Source: DASZVB01 sp036272055 (GTDB taxonomy: Bacteria; Myxococcota_A; Polyangia; Polyangiales; Polyangiaceae). From it: a stretch of 64,000 nt of DNA. The position numbers and the translations under genes were made by a program. Positions within the stretch are counted from its first letter, which is position 1. Every line of letters begins with the position of its first letter. The stretch is from positions 1 to 64,000 of the forward strand of contig DATAZL010000053.1 in NCBI GenBank assembly GCA_036272055.1, written 5' to 3'. The notes beneath the pieces are model-generated. The model saw nothing but the letters and a program-made list of their open reading frames with translations, searched no databases and was not told where the DNA came from. Below, one piece after another: positions 1 through 8,366 of this stretch.

Positions 1-716
1 CCGTTCATGACACGCCGGTAAGAGAGCGCCGCGAACGCGCCGCGAACGTCGACGCTGCAGATGGCGTGACCATGGCCGAGCTCCTCGGGGACCGGGTCGA
101 GCCCTTCCGCGAAGGCCCACGGCGCCACGACCCAGCGCGCGCCACCCTCTTCACGGATCTCGGCGGCAGCGTCGATGTGATCGATCGACCGGAGATCGAC
201 GGAGGTCAGCACGCCTCCGTTGCTCTCTCCGCCGGCGTGAAGGAGCGGCCGGGTGAACGCGGCCTCGGTGAGCGCACCGGCGCCGACTGCGCGAACCCGC
301 TCGAGCGCCTCGGAACGAGCCTCGGCCCCGGTGTCACGCGCGCGACGGATGCCGGATTTGACGAGGCGGCTCATCTTGGCCTGCTCGTCGTAGGCAACCG
401 CGACGGCGGTCGCCGTCAGCGCCGCCGGCGTCGCGAGCCTTGCCGCGAGCGGTATCTCCTCACCGTCCTTGAAACCGCGCGGGCGCTTCGTCCCGAGGCC
501 GGGCTGACGGCAGCGTCCGTCGAAGGCGCGCGCTCCGAGCCCCGCGCCGGCGGAGATCACCGTGATCGGCGACAGAAGCACGCCGGAGTGCGCCCCCGCG
601 GCAGCCAGAAACCCTGCGACCACCGCGCCCAGCGCGGAGCCGCCTCCCAGCAAGACGTCCTCCGCTGCCTCGGCAGCGACCGGGTCGTCGGCGATGACTG
701 CGCTTCTGAGCGTCAC
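1..716 (-). CDS. Gamma-glutamyltransferase-like protein, N-terminal part (truncated by window edge)
   Basis: The frame starts at a GTG whose last two bases overlap the TGA of the upstream DUF72 gene, and runs without a stop off the left edge, so only the first ~238 residues are visible. The N-terminus (S-A-V-I-A-D-D-P-V-A-A-E-A-A-E-D-V-L) and the following glycine-rich helix match how GGT-family Ntn-hydrolases begin. Later there is a G-H-A-I-C-S-V-D segment that could correspond to the T-T-H-x-S-V-V-D region. If that alignment is right, the usual nucleophilic Thr is not there. No signal peptide is visible, whereas most GGTs are periplasmic. The family call is tentative because the C-terminal half is missing. 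Confidence 0.5.
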   Translation of the reverse strand, partial: MTLRSAVIADDPVAAEAAEDVLLGGGSALGAVVAGFLAAAGAHSGVLLSPITVISAGAGLGARAFDGRCRQPGLGTKRPRGFKDGEEIPLAARLATPAALTATAVAVAYDEQAKMSRLVKSGIRRARDTGAEARSEALERVRAVGAGALTEAAFTRPLLHAGGESNGGVLTSVDLRSIDHIDAAAEIREEGGARWVVAPWAFAEGLDPVPEELGHGHAICSVDVRGAFAALSYRRVMN

Positions 717-1513
717 TCGTCCTCCAGGTTGCCTTCGTCTTCGTCGAAGCTCCCCCCGCCGTCCTCGTCGTCGGTATTCTCGACGTCGTCCTCGTCGTCG
801 TCTTCGTCCCCTTCGCCGCCGAAGACGCGCACATCGTCGCCATCCACGGCCCGGTCGTCCTGCGGAACGCCGGCCATCTCGCGGAGGACCTGACGCACGC
901 GTCCGGCGCCCGAGCCCTCGACGATCACATAGCAGTCCGACGAATCCGCGAGCCGCTCCGCGACGCGCTCCGCCGCGGCGGCGCCGATGCGGGCGCCTTC
1001 GCCGAGCGCGCGGAGGCGCGTGTACACGATGGGCCGCTCGTCTTTCCGCTCTTCCTTCGCGAGATCGCGCACGAGATACAGATTGAGTTGCTCCGCGACG
1101 CGGAGAGCGTCGTCGTCGTTCCAGAGGCCGCGCGGTTCCCAGGCGATACGGCGTTCGTCCCGCAGCTCGCCGATCAGCGCCTCGAGCTCGCGTGTCGCGC
1201 GGGCGCTCGGAGTGACGCTCGGCGGCGTGCGGACGAGCCACCAGTCGGCGGCGAGCGCGTCTGCGACCATCCTCGAATGCGACAGGAGCTCGGCGCGGTC
1301 CGGTCGCTGCTCGAACGACGACAGCGACGAGTGGACGACCACGCTGAAGACGAATCGCTCCGGAACTTGCCGTCGCCACTCGAGCAGACCGGGCCTCCTG
1401 GGATGCCGCCCCGGCTCGCCGATCACCTCGACGAAGTCGAAGGCGCGCGCGTAGCGCGCGATCGCGCCCTCGATCGTGGGTCTACCGACGTGGACTGCAG
1501 AGGCCGTTTCCAT
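713..1513 (-). CDS. DUF72 (YecE-like) family protein with acidic C-terminal tail
   Basis: This 266-residue protein has the pattern of the DUF72 TIM-barrel family: an H-V-G start, a P-E-R-F-V-F-S-V-V-V-H strand, R-T-P-P-S, and the W-E-P-R-G-L-W strand of the conserved core. The biochemical function of the family is not established. The first residues are shorter than usual (no G-T-S-G-W-S-Y signature), so the active-site-like N-terminal loop may be missing. The last ~35 residues are almost only Asp, Glu and Gly, a tail not expected in the family. The stop overlaps the start of the GGT-like gene (GTGA), so the two are probably co-translated. Confidence 0.7.
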   Translation of the reverse strand: METASAVHVGRPTIEGAIARYARAFDFVEVIGEPGRHPRRPGLLEWRRQVPERFVFSVVVHSSLSSFEQRPDRAELLSHSRMVADALAADWWLVRTPPSVTPSARATRELEALIGELRDERRIAWEPRGLWNDDDALRVAEQLNLYLVRDLAKEERKDERPIVYTRLRALGEGARIGAAAAERVAERLADSSDCYVIVEGSGAGRVRQVLREMAGVPQDDRAVDGDDVRVFGGEGDEDDDEDDVENTDDEDGGGSFDEDEGNLEDE

Positions 1514-1715
1514 AGATTCGTTCCTTCACCTCGATCCGGATCGAGAAGACTCCGGATGTCGACGCTCGAGTCGGCCGTTGTGGCTCTCAGCTGCGCGGAG
1601 CGATGGGTCGTGGGGCGTCGTGGCGCGGATGCCGGCTGATTTAGAGGACAGCCCCGCGCTCGGCAACTGGTTCTCTCGGGAACCAGCAGCGGGAGGGGTC
1701 TGTTTCCGCCAGGCG

Positions 1716-2573
1716 CTAGTGCGTGAAGTGAAACCATTGGGTCGGATTCTCGACGAGAAACGCCTCCATGGCCTGCGTCGCCGCCGACGCGGCGGCCTCG
1801 AGCCGCTCCTTTTTCCCCTTCCGCTGGACCCAGATGGGCTCCGCGACGACGATTTCGTGGGTAAAAAACCCTACACGGCGAGTGAAGACGGGCACGACCG
1901 GGGCGCCCGTGAGCGCCGCGAGCTGGAAAGGCCCGGCCGGCACGCGGAAGGGCTCGCCCCCGAGGGAGACCGGGAGCGTCGCCTCGAGCCCCGCGATCCG
2001 GTCGAGCTGAACGGCGACGACGCCACCCCGCCGGAGGTGCGACAGGACCTTGAGCGAGTCGAGAGGGTGCCCTCCGACGTGCGCGACGCGGACGCCGCTA
2101 CGCTCTCGCAGGGTGTCCTGGAGCCCGCGCGCGCCATGATCCTCCTCGCGAGCCATGACGACGAGGACGTCGGCGGCGTGGTCGCGCGCGAGGAACCGCG
2201 CCGCAGCGTCCCACGCGCCGGCATGCGCGGTGACGAGGACGACGCCCTTGCCCGCCGCGGCGACCGCGTCGAGGTGCTCGGCGCCGCGCACGACGGGCGT
2301 CGCATTCTTCGCCTCGGGGCGTTCGCCGGCGAGCGACTCCGCGAGACAGTGCGCGTACGCGACGAAGGTGCGCACGACGTCGACGTTCTCCTCGACGGTG
2401 CCGCGCGCGCCCCTGAGGAGACGGAGGTTCGACCGGATCTTCGCGCGCTCGGCAGGGAGCGCGCACGCGAACGCGACCCCGAACAACGTCGGGCTGTACT
2501 TCACCCAGAACCGAGGACCGTAGCGCGCGCCGGCGTACGCGAGCCGTCGCAGTCCCACGCCGCGGACGTTCAC
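1716..2573 (-). CDS. Lipid A biosynthesis-type (LpxL/HtrB family) acyltransferase
   Basis: The 285-residue protein has the features of LpxL/LpxM-type acyltransferases, which add secondary acyl chains to lipid A at the inner membrane. The catalytic H-x4-D motif is visible as H117-A-G-A-W-D122. It is followed by a V-A-V-Q-L-D-R strand and an F-R-V-P-A-G-P-F-Q-L-A segment typical of the family. The usual R-P-x-x-N element is only partly recognisable. The start is GTG, overlapping the TGA of the upstream TPR gene by two bases, so the two genes form a transcriptional pair. A role in lipid A acylation rather than another lipid is inferred from family similarity. Confidence 0.85.
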   Translation of the reverse strand: MNVRGVGLRRLAYAGARYGPRFWVKYSPTLFGVAFACALPAERAKIRSNLRLLRGARGTVEENVDVVRTFVAYAHCLAESLAGERPEAKNATPVVRGAEHLDAVAAAGKGVVLVTAHAGAWDAAARFLARDHAADVLVVMAREEDHGARGLQDTLRERSGVRVAHVGGHPLDSLKVLSHLRRGGVVAVQLDRIAGLEATLPVSLGGEPFRVPAGPFQLAALTGAPVVPVFTRRVGFFTHEIVVAEPIWVQRKGKKERLEAAASAATQAMEAFLVENPTQWFHFTH

Positions 2574-3850
2574 TTGAGCGCGGCGAGCTTCCGGCGAACG
2601 CCGTCCTTGTCGACCGGGCCGTCGCCGGCGAGCGCCTTGCCGTAGGCCTGCTTCGCGAACGGCACGTCCTTCATCGCCACCGCGACGTCGCCTTCCGTCT
2701 CCCAGGACGCGGCGGCCTTCGGAAAATCCTCGGTGGCGCGATCGGCGAACGCCTTCGCCGTGGTCGGACGATTGGCGTGGATGCAGGCGCGCGCCGCCTC
2801 GACGAGCACCGTCGGATCGGTGCGCGCGAAGCCGTAGGCGGCCTGGAACGCCTCGATCGCCATGTCGATGTCGCCCTTCTGGGCGAGCGCTTTCGCCTCG
2901 ACGAATTTTGCCGGGCCGTGATTGCCGACGATCTTCAGCGCCGCCTCGGCGCTCTTCAGCGCGAGATCGGGTTGCTTCTTCGCGACCTGCACTTCACCGA
3001 GCGCGGCTTGCCAGTCGGCTTGCCGCGGCACGGACTTCAGCGCGGCCTCGAGATGCTGCTCGGCGCCGTCGAGATCGCCGAGCGCGAGCAGGACCTGACC
3101 GAGGCGCGCCTCTGCCGATGGAAACGACGGACGGATCGTCAGCGCGTGCTGCAGTGCGTCCCGCGCTTCGGCGGCCGGCGGAAGCACCCCGCCGAGCAGA
3201 TCGAGGACGTCGGGATCGTCGGGCGCGACCTTGCGGCCGTCACGGAGCACCGCGGCGGCGTCGACCGGCTTGCCCTGGGCGATGTAGAGCTCACCGAGGT
3301 AGCGGTACGCCTCGGGACGATTCGGCGCGCGCTTGCGAGCGTCGCCGAGCACCGTGTCGGCGTCGGACGGCTTGCCGAGCTGCGTGAGTGCACGGCCCTT
3401 GGCGACGAGCGCGTCGTAGTCGTTCGCCTGGATCGCGAGCGCTTGCTCCGCGGCGGGGAGCGCCGCGCTGCCGCGGCGGGTGAGCAGCTGCGCCTCTGCC
3501 TGGCAGATCTGCTCCTTGTACGGAGACAGCTTGTGGAGCTGCTCGCATTCACTGAGCGCTCTCTTTTGCTTCCGCAGATCGATGTACGAGCGAGCAAGCT
3601 CCAGGTGGAGATCGCCGAGCGCGTCGTCCCCTCGCGCTTTTCCGAAGCCCCGCTGGACGGTCTGGATCGCTTCCATCTGGAGACCAGCGCGGCGGAGCGC
3701 GCGGGACGCTTCCACTGCGTCGGCCGGAGCCGTGGCGGCCTTGGCGCGCGCCCGGACGTCCGAGACCGAGTCGGCCCGCGCAGCCGGGGCGACGAGGAGA
3801 ACGAGAGAAGCGAGGAGTGACCCCGGAAGGCGTCTCGTGAACCGTGACAT
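2570..3850 (-). CDS. Secreted tetratricopeptide-repeat protein
   Basis: The chosen ATG gives a 426-residue protein with a clear signal peptide (Met-Ser-Arg-Phe-Thr-Arg-Arg, then a Leu/Val-rich core, then A-P-A-A-R-A-D-S). A longer reading frame upstream lacks any export signal. Most of the rest is helical with repeated A-x-x-x-L-G-x-L-Y/A-x-x-x-G-x-x-x-x-A spacing, consistent with about eight TPR units, so it is probably a periplasmic scaffold for protein-protein contacts. It lies directly upstream of, and overlaps, the LpxL-like acyltransferase, which hints at an envelope role. No enzymatic motif is visible. Confidence 0.8.
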   Translation of the reverse strand: MSRFTRRLPGSLLASLVLLVAPAARADSVSDVRARAKAATAPADAVEASRALRRAGLQMEAIQTVQRGFGKARGDDALGDLHLELARSYIDLRKQKRALSECEQLHKLSPYKEQICQAEAQLLTRRGSAALPAAEQALAIQANDYDALVAKGRALTQLGKPSDADTVLGDARKRAPNRPEAYRYLGELYIAQGKPVDAAAVLRDGRKVAPDDPDVLDLLGGVLPPAAEARDALQHALTIRPSFPSAEARLGQVLLALGDLDGAEQHLEAALKSVPRQADWQAALGEVQVAKKQPDLALKSAEAALKIVGNHGPAKFVEAKALAQKGDIDMAIEAFQAAYGFARTDPTVLVEAARACIHANRPTTAKAFADRATEDFPKAAASWETEGDVAVAMKDVPFAKQAYGKALAGDGPVDKDGVRRKLAALK

Positions 3851-3920
3851 CGTCGTAGAATTCCTGAAGATCGCCGGGGGCGCGAGCCACGCGCTCACGA
3901 CCCGAAGACGCAAACTCTAC

Positions 3921-4697
3921 ATGAGACGGCCCTCACCAGCGCGCGATTCAGCAGGTGCGTCCGACGCCGCCGCGGACGCCTTCTTCGGCGGACGTCTCAC
4001 GCTATTTCAGCCGCGAAAAGGCTATCGCGTGAACGTCGACACGCTGCTCCTCGCAGAGTTCGCGGCGCTCGCCCGGCCGAAGGCGCGTTGCGTCGTAGAC
4101 CTCGGCGCGGGGGTGGGCGCACTCGCCCTCGCCTACGCGTTTCTCGGCTCCGCCGAGCGGCTCGAGCTGGTCGAGCGCGAGGCGGCCCTCGCCGGCCTCG
4201 CGACGCGGAACCTCGAAGGAGCCGGCTCGCTCGGAACGGTCAGCGTCGCCGACCTCGCCGTGGACGGGCTCCCCGCATCGCTCCGCGGCGTCGCCGACGT
4301 CGTGCTCTCGAACCCGCCTTTTTACGCCGAGGAGACGGGAACCGTCGCGTCCGCCGCGAAGCGGGGAGCGAGGAACGGCACCCTCGGGCCGTTCCTCGTC
4401 GCTGCGGCGGCCGCGCTCGGACGGCGTGGATACGCTTTCTTCGTCTATCCCGCCCCCGCGCTGCCGGAGCTGCTCGACGCCGCCGGTCGTGCAGCGCTCG
4501 TCGCGAAGCGTCTCCGGTTCGTGCACGCCTTTGCCGCGTCGCCGGCCCGCCTCGCGCTCGTCGAGCTCCGGCGTGCGAAGCCGCGTGGCCTCGTCGTGGA
4601 ACCGCCTCTCGTCGAATGGACGTCGAAGGGCGTTCGCTCCCCCGCCCTCGTGGAGCTCGTCGGAGCGACTACACGCCGAGCAATCGATGAAGAATGA
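3921..4697 (+). CDS. TrmN6-like tRNA(Val) (adenine-N6)-methyltransferase family protein
   Basis: This 258-residue class I SAM-dependent methyltransferase has a T-L-F-Q-P-R-K-G-Y-R-V-N-V-D-T-L-L-L start typical of TrmN6 (YfiC) enzymes, which make m6A37 in tRNA1(Val). SAM-binding motif I is D60-L-G-A-G-V-G, and the adenine-N6 catalytic motif N131-P-P-F is intact. The ATG at the start gives the expected N-terminus and lies 70 bp from the divergent TPR gene. Its last 29 bases overlap the 3' end of the convergent RNA methyltransferase gene. The exact RNA target is inferred from the family. Confidence 0.82.
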   Translation: MRRPSPARDSAGASDAAADAFFGGRLTLFQPRKGYRVNVDTLLLAEFAALARPKARCVVDLGAGVGALALAYAFLGSAERLELVEREAALAGLATRNLEGAGSLGTVSVADLAVDGLPASLRGVADVVLSNPPFYAEETGTVASAAKRGARNGTLGPFLVAAAAALGRRGYAFFVYPAPALPELLDAAGRAALVAKRLRFVHAFAASPARLALVELRRAKPRGLVVEPPLVEWTSKGVRSPALVELVGATTRRAIDEE

Positions 4698-5214
4698 TGG
4701 CCGCCGCGGCGCGCACGCTGAGATGATTGTAGCCATCGGCGCGCGGTGACCGGATCGGCTCGAGCTGCGCCGAGGCGCGGCCCATGACTTCCTTCGCGAG
4801 GCCCCACCCGGTCCCGAAGCAGAGGAGCACCGGCGGGCCTTCGCCGCGCAGTCGCTCCCGCGCCGCGTCGAAGCCGAGCGTGTCGTCGCCGCTCGCGCTG
4901 GTCGTCCAGAGCTCGGGCGTCCCGAGCTCGGCGATCGCGACGTCGAGCGTCTCGACGACGCGTACGACTTCCATCGCCGGTTTGCGGTCGGGGATTCGGC
5001 GTGCGCCGCTGCCGTCCACCCAGTGGCTACGGATCCGGTTCACGAGCTCGCGCTGCGCCGCGATGGGATGCACGATGAAAAAGTCGCTCACGCCGAAGGT
5101 GTGGGAGCTCCGCGCGATGTCGTGCACGTCGAGGTTCGTGACCGCGGTGGTCACGATGGCGTCCTGACGGTCGCGCACCGGGTGGTGCACGAGGGCGAGC
5201 GCGACACGGCGCAC
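4669..5214 (-). CDS. SAM-dependent RNA methyltransferase of the PF09936/COG4752 type
   Basis: The protein is 181 residues when started at the GTG two bases after the trmD stop. A longer frame upstream overlaps trmD and gives low-complexity Arg-rich sequence. The segment V-A-L-A-L-V-H-H-P-V and the motif T-N-L-D-V-H-D-I-A-R-S are characteristic of a small SPOUT-like methyltransferase family commonly found just after trmD. A C-terminal L-L-C-F-G-T-G-W-G-L segment probably forms the cofactor knot. It is the last gene of the rpsP-khpA-rimM-trmD operon. The substrate nucleotide is unknown to me. Confidence 0.8.
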   Translation of the reverse strand: MRRVALALVHHPVRDRQDAIVTTAVTNLDVHDIARSSHTFGVSDFFIVHPIAAQRELVNRIRSHWVDGSGARRIPDRKPAMEVVRVVETLDVAIAELGTPELWTTSASGDDTLGFDAARERLRGEGPPVLLCFGTGWGLAKEVMGRASAQLEPIRSPRADGYNHLSVRAAAAIILHRLLGV

Positions 5215-5216
5215 CG

Positions 5217-5906
5217 TCAGCGTCCCTTGTCCCGGACGAGCTCGGGGCGGCGCGCGAGGGTCTTCTCGAGCGCGGCCTTGCGCCGCCACGCCTCGATGCG
5301 CGCGTGATCCCCGCTCGTGAGCACGTCCGGCACGGCCTCGCCGCGGAAGGTCGCGGGGCGCGTGTACTGCGGATATTCGAGGAGCCCCGCGTTGTCGTCG
5401 CTGAACGACTCGAGCGACGCCGACTCCTCGTTGCCGAGCACGCCGGGGAGCAGCCGTATGCACGCTTCGACCACCGCCATTGCCGGAATTTCACCGCCCG
5501 CGAGCACGAAATCGCCGAGCGAGATCTCCTCGTCGACGAGCGCGCGCACCCTCTCGTCGAAGCCCTCGTAGCGGCCGCACACGAGCGTCACCGCCGCCCG
5601 CTCGACGAGCTCCCGTGCCATCGGCTGGACGAATCGCCGCCCTTGTGGCGTCAGCAGCACGCGATGCGAGCGCGTACCGGCTTCGGCCGACTCGATGGCG
5701 GCCGCGACGCAGTCGACCCTGAGCACCATCCCGGCTCCGCCGCCGTAAGGCGTGTCGTCGACGCTGCGGTGCTTGCCGAGGCCGTGCTCACGGAGAGGTT
5801 CGAGCTTCAGCGTGAGCGCGCCGGTTACGATGGCTTTCTTGACGAAGCTCGTCTCGGAGAACGTCGTGAAGAGCTCGGGGAAGAGAGTGATGACGTTGAC
5901 GTGCAT
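5217..5906 (-). CDS. trmD: tRNA (guanine-37-N1)-methyltransferase
   Basis: TrmD methylates G37 next to the anticodon of tRNAs reading CNN/GG-type codons and prevents +1 frameshifting. The 229-residue sequence shows all family landmarks: the start H-V-N-V-I-T-L-F-P-E, D-D-T-P-Y-G-G-G-A-G-M-V, V-C-G-R-Y-E-G-F-D-E-R-V, and the trefoil-knot cofactor loop S-L-G-D-F-V-L-A-G-G-E. The length is normal. It follows rimM by 18 bp and is followed by another RNA methyltransferase, the typical bacterial context. Confidence 0.97.
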   Translation of the reverse strand: MHVNVITLFPELFTTFSETSFVKKAIVTGALTLKLEPLREHGLGKHRSVDDTPYGGGAGMVLRVDCVAAAIESAEAGTRSHRVLLTPQGRRFVQPMARELVERAAVTLVCGRYEGFDERVRALVDEEISLGDFVLAGGEIPAMAVVEACIRLLPGVLGNEESASLESFSDDNAGLLEYPQYTRPATFRGEAVPDVLTSGDHARIEAWRRKAALEKTLARRPELVRDKGR

Positions 5907-5924
5907 GGCGCCCGGCTCAGATGC

Positions 5925-6428
5925 TCAGATGAGCCCCTCTTCGGACGACAGCTCGATGAGCTTCTCCCTCGGATCGACGTTCACGATCCACGGCTCGGCG
6001 ATGACCTGCTCGTACTCGGTTCCGTCGGGAGCGCGGATCACGAGCGTGTCGACCGAGGGATGCACGCGCACCTCGGTGACCTCGCCAACCGTGCGGAGCG
6101 GCGTGCGGACCGTCGCTCCGACGAGATCACAGAGGTAATATTCGCCGTCCTCGGCCGCGGGCAGCACGTCTCGCGGGACGCACACCAGAAGCCCGCGCAG
6201 AGCTTCCGCGGCGTCGCGATCGCGCACCCCCTGGATCCGCATCAGGACCGCCTTGTCGACGCGGCGCGCGCTCTCCACGCGCCGCACGCCGAGGCTCTCC
6301 TTGCCGCGCATCAGCGTGATCTCGCGCACGTGGTCGAGCGTCTCGCTGCCGGCCCAGTGCAGCTGGACGCGCAACTCGCCGCGGACGCCGTGCGGTCGGG
6401 TGACGCGGCCTAGCTCGACCAGAGTCAA
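5925..6428 (-). CDS. rimM: Ribosome maturation factor RimM
   Basis: RimM helps assemble the head of the 30S subunit by binding S19. The 167-residue product begins L-V-E-L-G-R-V-T-R-P-H-G-V-R-G-E-L-R-V, the conserved RimM barrel start, and contains Y-Y-L-C-D-L-V-G, which opens the PRC-barrel half. The start codon is TTG and overlaps the TGA of khpA (TTGA), so translation is likely coupled. The weak start codon may lower RimM output relative to its neighbours; that is inference. Confidence 0.95.
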   Translation of the reverse strand: MTLVELGRVTRPHGVRGELRVQLHWAGSETLDHVREITLMRGKESLGVRRVESARRVDKAVLMRIQGVRDRDAAEALRGLLVCVPRDVLPAAEDGEYYLCDLVGATVRTPLRTVGEVTEVRVHPSVDTLVIRAPDGTEYEQVIAEPWIVNVDPREKLIELSSEEGLI

Positions 6429-6661
6429 TCTACGATGTCGAGGTGCGCGCGCCGGCCCGCCTTGGCCGAGGCCGCCGACAGCACCGCTCGCATCGACTGA
6501 GCCGTACGCCCGTCCTTGCCGATCACCTTGCCGATGTCGTTCTTCGCGACGCGAAGCTCGATGAGGCAGTTGTGATCGCCCTCGATCTCGTGGACCTCGA
6601 CCTTTGCAGGCTCGTCCACGAGTGCTTCCGCGATGATCCGGATCAGCTCTTTGAGCGCCAT
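6425..6661 (-). CDS. khpA: KH-domain RNA-binding protein KhpA (YlqC family)
   Basis: A 78-residue single KH-domain protein. The RNA-binding G-x-x-G loop sits in the segment I-G-K-V-I-G-K-D-G-R-T-A, and the surrounding pattern is that of KhpA, a partner of KhpB/EloR in RNA binding and cell-envelope control in other bacteria. The position between rpsP and rimM is the conserved location of this family. The start is ATG, and the stop overlaps the rimM start. Confidence 0.95.
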   Translation of the reverse strand: MALKELIRIIAEALVDEPAKVEVHEIEGDHNCLIELRVAKNDIGKVIGKDGRTAQSMRAVLSAASAKAGRRAHLDIVD

Positions 6662-6689
6662 GCTTGTGCTCGCAGCTCGAAGCGGACGA

Positions 6690-6950
6690 TCAAGCCGCGG
6701 GAGTCGCGGCGACCACGGGCTGCTTCTTCAGCAAGCGCACGAGAGTGTGAGACGCCTGCGCGCCCTTGCTCTGCCAGTACGCAAGGCGGTCCTTGTTGAG
6801 GGTGAGGCCGGCTGCGTCGCCCGCGGGCGCGAACGTGCCGATGCTCTCGATGAACCGACCGTCTCGGCGGCTGCGGTGATCGGTCACCACGATCCGGTAG
6901 AAGGGGAGCTTCTTGGTGCCGTGACGAGACATGCGAATGTGAACAGCCAT
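6690..6950 (-). CDS. rpsP: 30S ribosomal protein S16
   Basis: The 86-residue product starts M-A-V-H-I-R-M-S-R-H-G-T-K-K-L-P-F-Y-R-I and continues V-T-D-H-R-S-R-R-D-G-R, the standard S16 signature. It is the first gene of the rpsP-khpA-rimM-trmD operon. A purine-rich AGAGGA lies just upstream of the ATG as ribosome-binding site. The promoter must lie in the 284-bp divergent region shared with the NifU-like gene; I do not see a convincing -35/-10 pair there. Confidence 0.97.
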   Translation of the reverse strand: MAVHIRMSRHGTKKLPFYRIVVTDHRSRRDGRFIESIGTFAPAGDAAGLTLNKDRLAYWQSKGAQASHTLVRLLKKQPVVAATPAA

Positions 6951-7234
6951 GAGTCCTCTGCAGAGATTTTCTATGAAGGGGGTCCGACGCTAGCACTCGG
7001 CGAGGCTCACGCCAGAACCGGGGTGCACGACCCCGTCGCCAGGCGCCGGGTGTCGGCCAGGGCGCGGAAGCTAAATCACTAAGCGCCCCTCGGCAACAAC
7101 ATAGAGACGGCAATTTCCTCGGGTCGCGTCACGGCATGCCCTCATGGCGGCCCCGTCCGCTCCGAGGGTCCCGCCCGGAGAAACCCGGAAGCTTCGCGGA
7201 GAGCCGTGGGCCCGTGGTAACGTGAAGGGACCCC

Positions 7235-7501
7235 ATGGGAGGCACCCGCGACGAAATGCTGAGGGTCATCCGCGAAGTCGTGGCCCCCCTGGTGCGGGCC
7301 GACGGCGGCCGGCTTTACGTCGTGAAGGCGCAAGAGGACGCTCTCGACCTGCACCTGGCCGGCCGCTTCGCGGGCTGTCCCGGCAACACACTCGCGACCC
7401 GCAGGGTCATCGAGCCGGCGATCTTCGCCGTCGCGCCGAGCGCGAAGGTGACGATCAGCTCCGGCGCCCTCGTTCCCAAGGACGCCGAGCTCATCACCTA
7501 G
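7235..7501 (+). CDS. NifU C-terminal domain-like protein lacking the CxxC pair
   Basis: The 88-residue protein aligns with the NifU/NfuA C-terminal Fe-S scaffold domain (start R-x-V-I-R-E-V-V-A-P-L-V-R-A-D-G-G). Where the family carries G-x-C-x-x-C-P, this protein reads F-A-G-C-P-G-N, so only one Cys remains. Without the pair, two subunits could not hold a bridging 4Fe-4S cluster in the usual way. It may bind a cluster differently or serve another role. The ATG has a GAAGGGA ribosome-binding site nearby. The gene stands alone, with no suf/isc genes around it. Confidence 0.75.
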   Translation: MGGTRDEMLRVIREVVAPLVRADGGRLYVVKAQEDALDLHLAGRFAGCPGNTLATRRVIEPAIFAVAPSAKVTISSGALVPKDAELIT

Positions 7502-7520
7502 CGCGCACGCGCACGCGCTA
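7499..7520. terminator. Short hairpin joining two convergent stop codons
   Basis: TAGCGCG and CGCGCTA form a 7-bp perfect inverted repeat with an 8-base loop. The outermost bases are the stop codons of the two convergent genes. There is no T-tract. It could act as a weak bidirectional transcription stop, or it may be chance. Confidence 0.3.
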
Positions 7521-8366
7521 CTTCTTCTTCTTCGAGTAGGCGTCGGTCACGTTGGTGTTCTTGTCGACCGGCTTGTCGCCTTCGTGCTTCGTCACGTCCG
7601 ACACGTCGCGGTCGAGCTCGTCTTTTCCAGGGCCCTTGTTGGGGCGGAACTTGTCGATGTTCTCCTCGATCTTGCGATCGATGTAGGAGAGCGCCGCGGA
7701 ACCGTCACCGCGATCGATCACGCGGATGATCGTCTCCTTGTCTTGCCAGTCGGACTGATCGAGATTCCGCCCGGCGGCGGGGTCCGGCTTGCGCACGCGT
7801 GGCGGCTTGCCGAGCTGCTTCGTGAGCGTGTCGACGGCCGCAGCGTAGTCGGCGCCGAGCTTGCTCTTCTTCCCGAGCTTGTGGACGTCGTACACCTTCC
7901 ACAGGTGATTGCCGAAGAAGAACATGTAGCGGTGAACGCCTGAACGCAGGGGAATTTGCGTCATCGTCTCACCGTTGTTGTAACTGAACTCGCCCGCGAG
8001 CGCGGTGTTCTCGAGGCCGCTCGGCAAGCTGCCGAACTCGACCTTGTTGCGCATGACGAGGAGCTTCTTGTCCGCTAGCTCACTGTCGAGCTCGCTCATG
8101 CGAGGGCCCGGCTCGACGCTCTGATAGAGGGGCACGAACTCGGCATCGAGCACCTTCTCGTAGAGCTTCGAGATCTCCTCGATCGTCATGCCGAACTTGA
8201 GGCCGTCGGGAGAAAGCTTGACCTTCTTGTCGACGGTGGGCGGCGGCGGCTCGTTCGCCTTCTTGGCGGCGGGTTTTCCGAGCAGCATCGGGTGCGCGTC
8301 GGCGCGTCCTTCGGTGACGGCGCAGGCGGCGAGGCTCAACACCAGAACAGCGACCTTCGATCTCAT
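7518..8366 (-). CDS. Exported protein of unknown function
   Basis: I do not recognise this 282-residue protein. It starts with a signal-peptide-like segment (M-R-S-K-V-A-V-L-V-L-S-L-A-A-C), so it is exported and may be lipidated at Cys15. A Lys/Pro-rich linker follows. A folded region from about residue 50 contains F-G-M-T-I-E-E-I, a pattern seen in small periplasmic domains that assess complexity of a T-x-x-E-V-x-x-L type. The C-terminus is highly charged and ends in four lysines. It is divergent from the 186-residue lipoprotein gene. Confidence 0.6.
   Translation of the reverse strand: MRSKVAVLVLSLAACAVTEGRADAHPMLLGKPAAKKANEPPPPTVDKKVKLSPDGLKFGMTIEEISKLYEKVLDAEFVPLYQSVEPGPRMSELDSELADKKLLVMRNKVEFGSLPSGLENTALAGEFSYNNGETMTQIPLRSGVHRYMFFFGNHLWKVYDVHKLGKKSKLGADYAAAVDTLTKQLGKPPRVRKPDPAAGRNLDQSDWQDKETIIRVIDRGDGSAALSYIDRKIEENIDKFRPNKGPGKDELDRDVSDVTKHEGDKPVDKNTNVTDAYSKKKK

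Noticed and set aside
1667..1686. CTGGTTC/GAACCAG hairpin as a terminator for the acyltransferase gene
   Set aside because: The stem is only 7 bp, has no T-run and lies between co-directional genes. Support is too weak to list.
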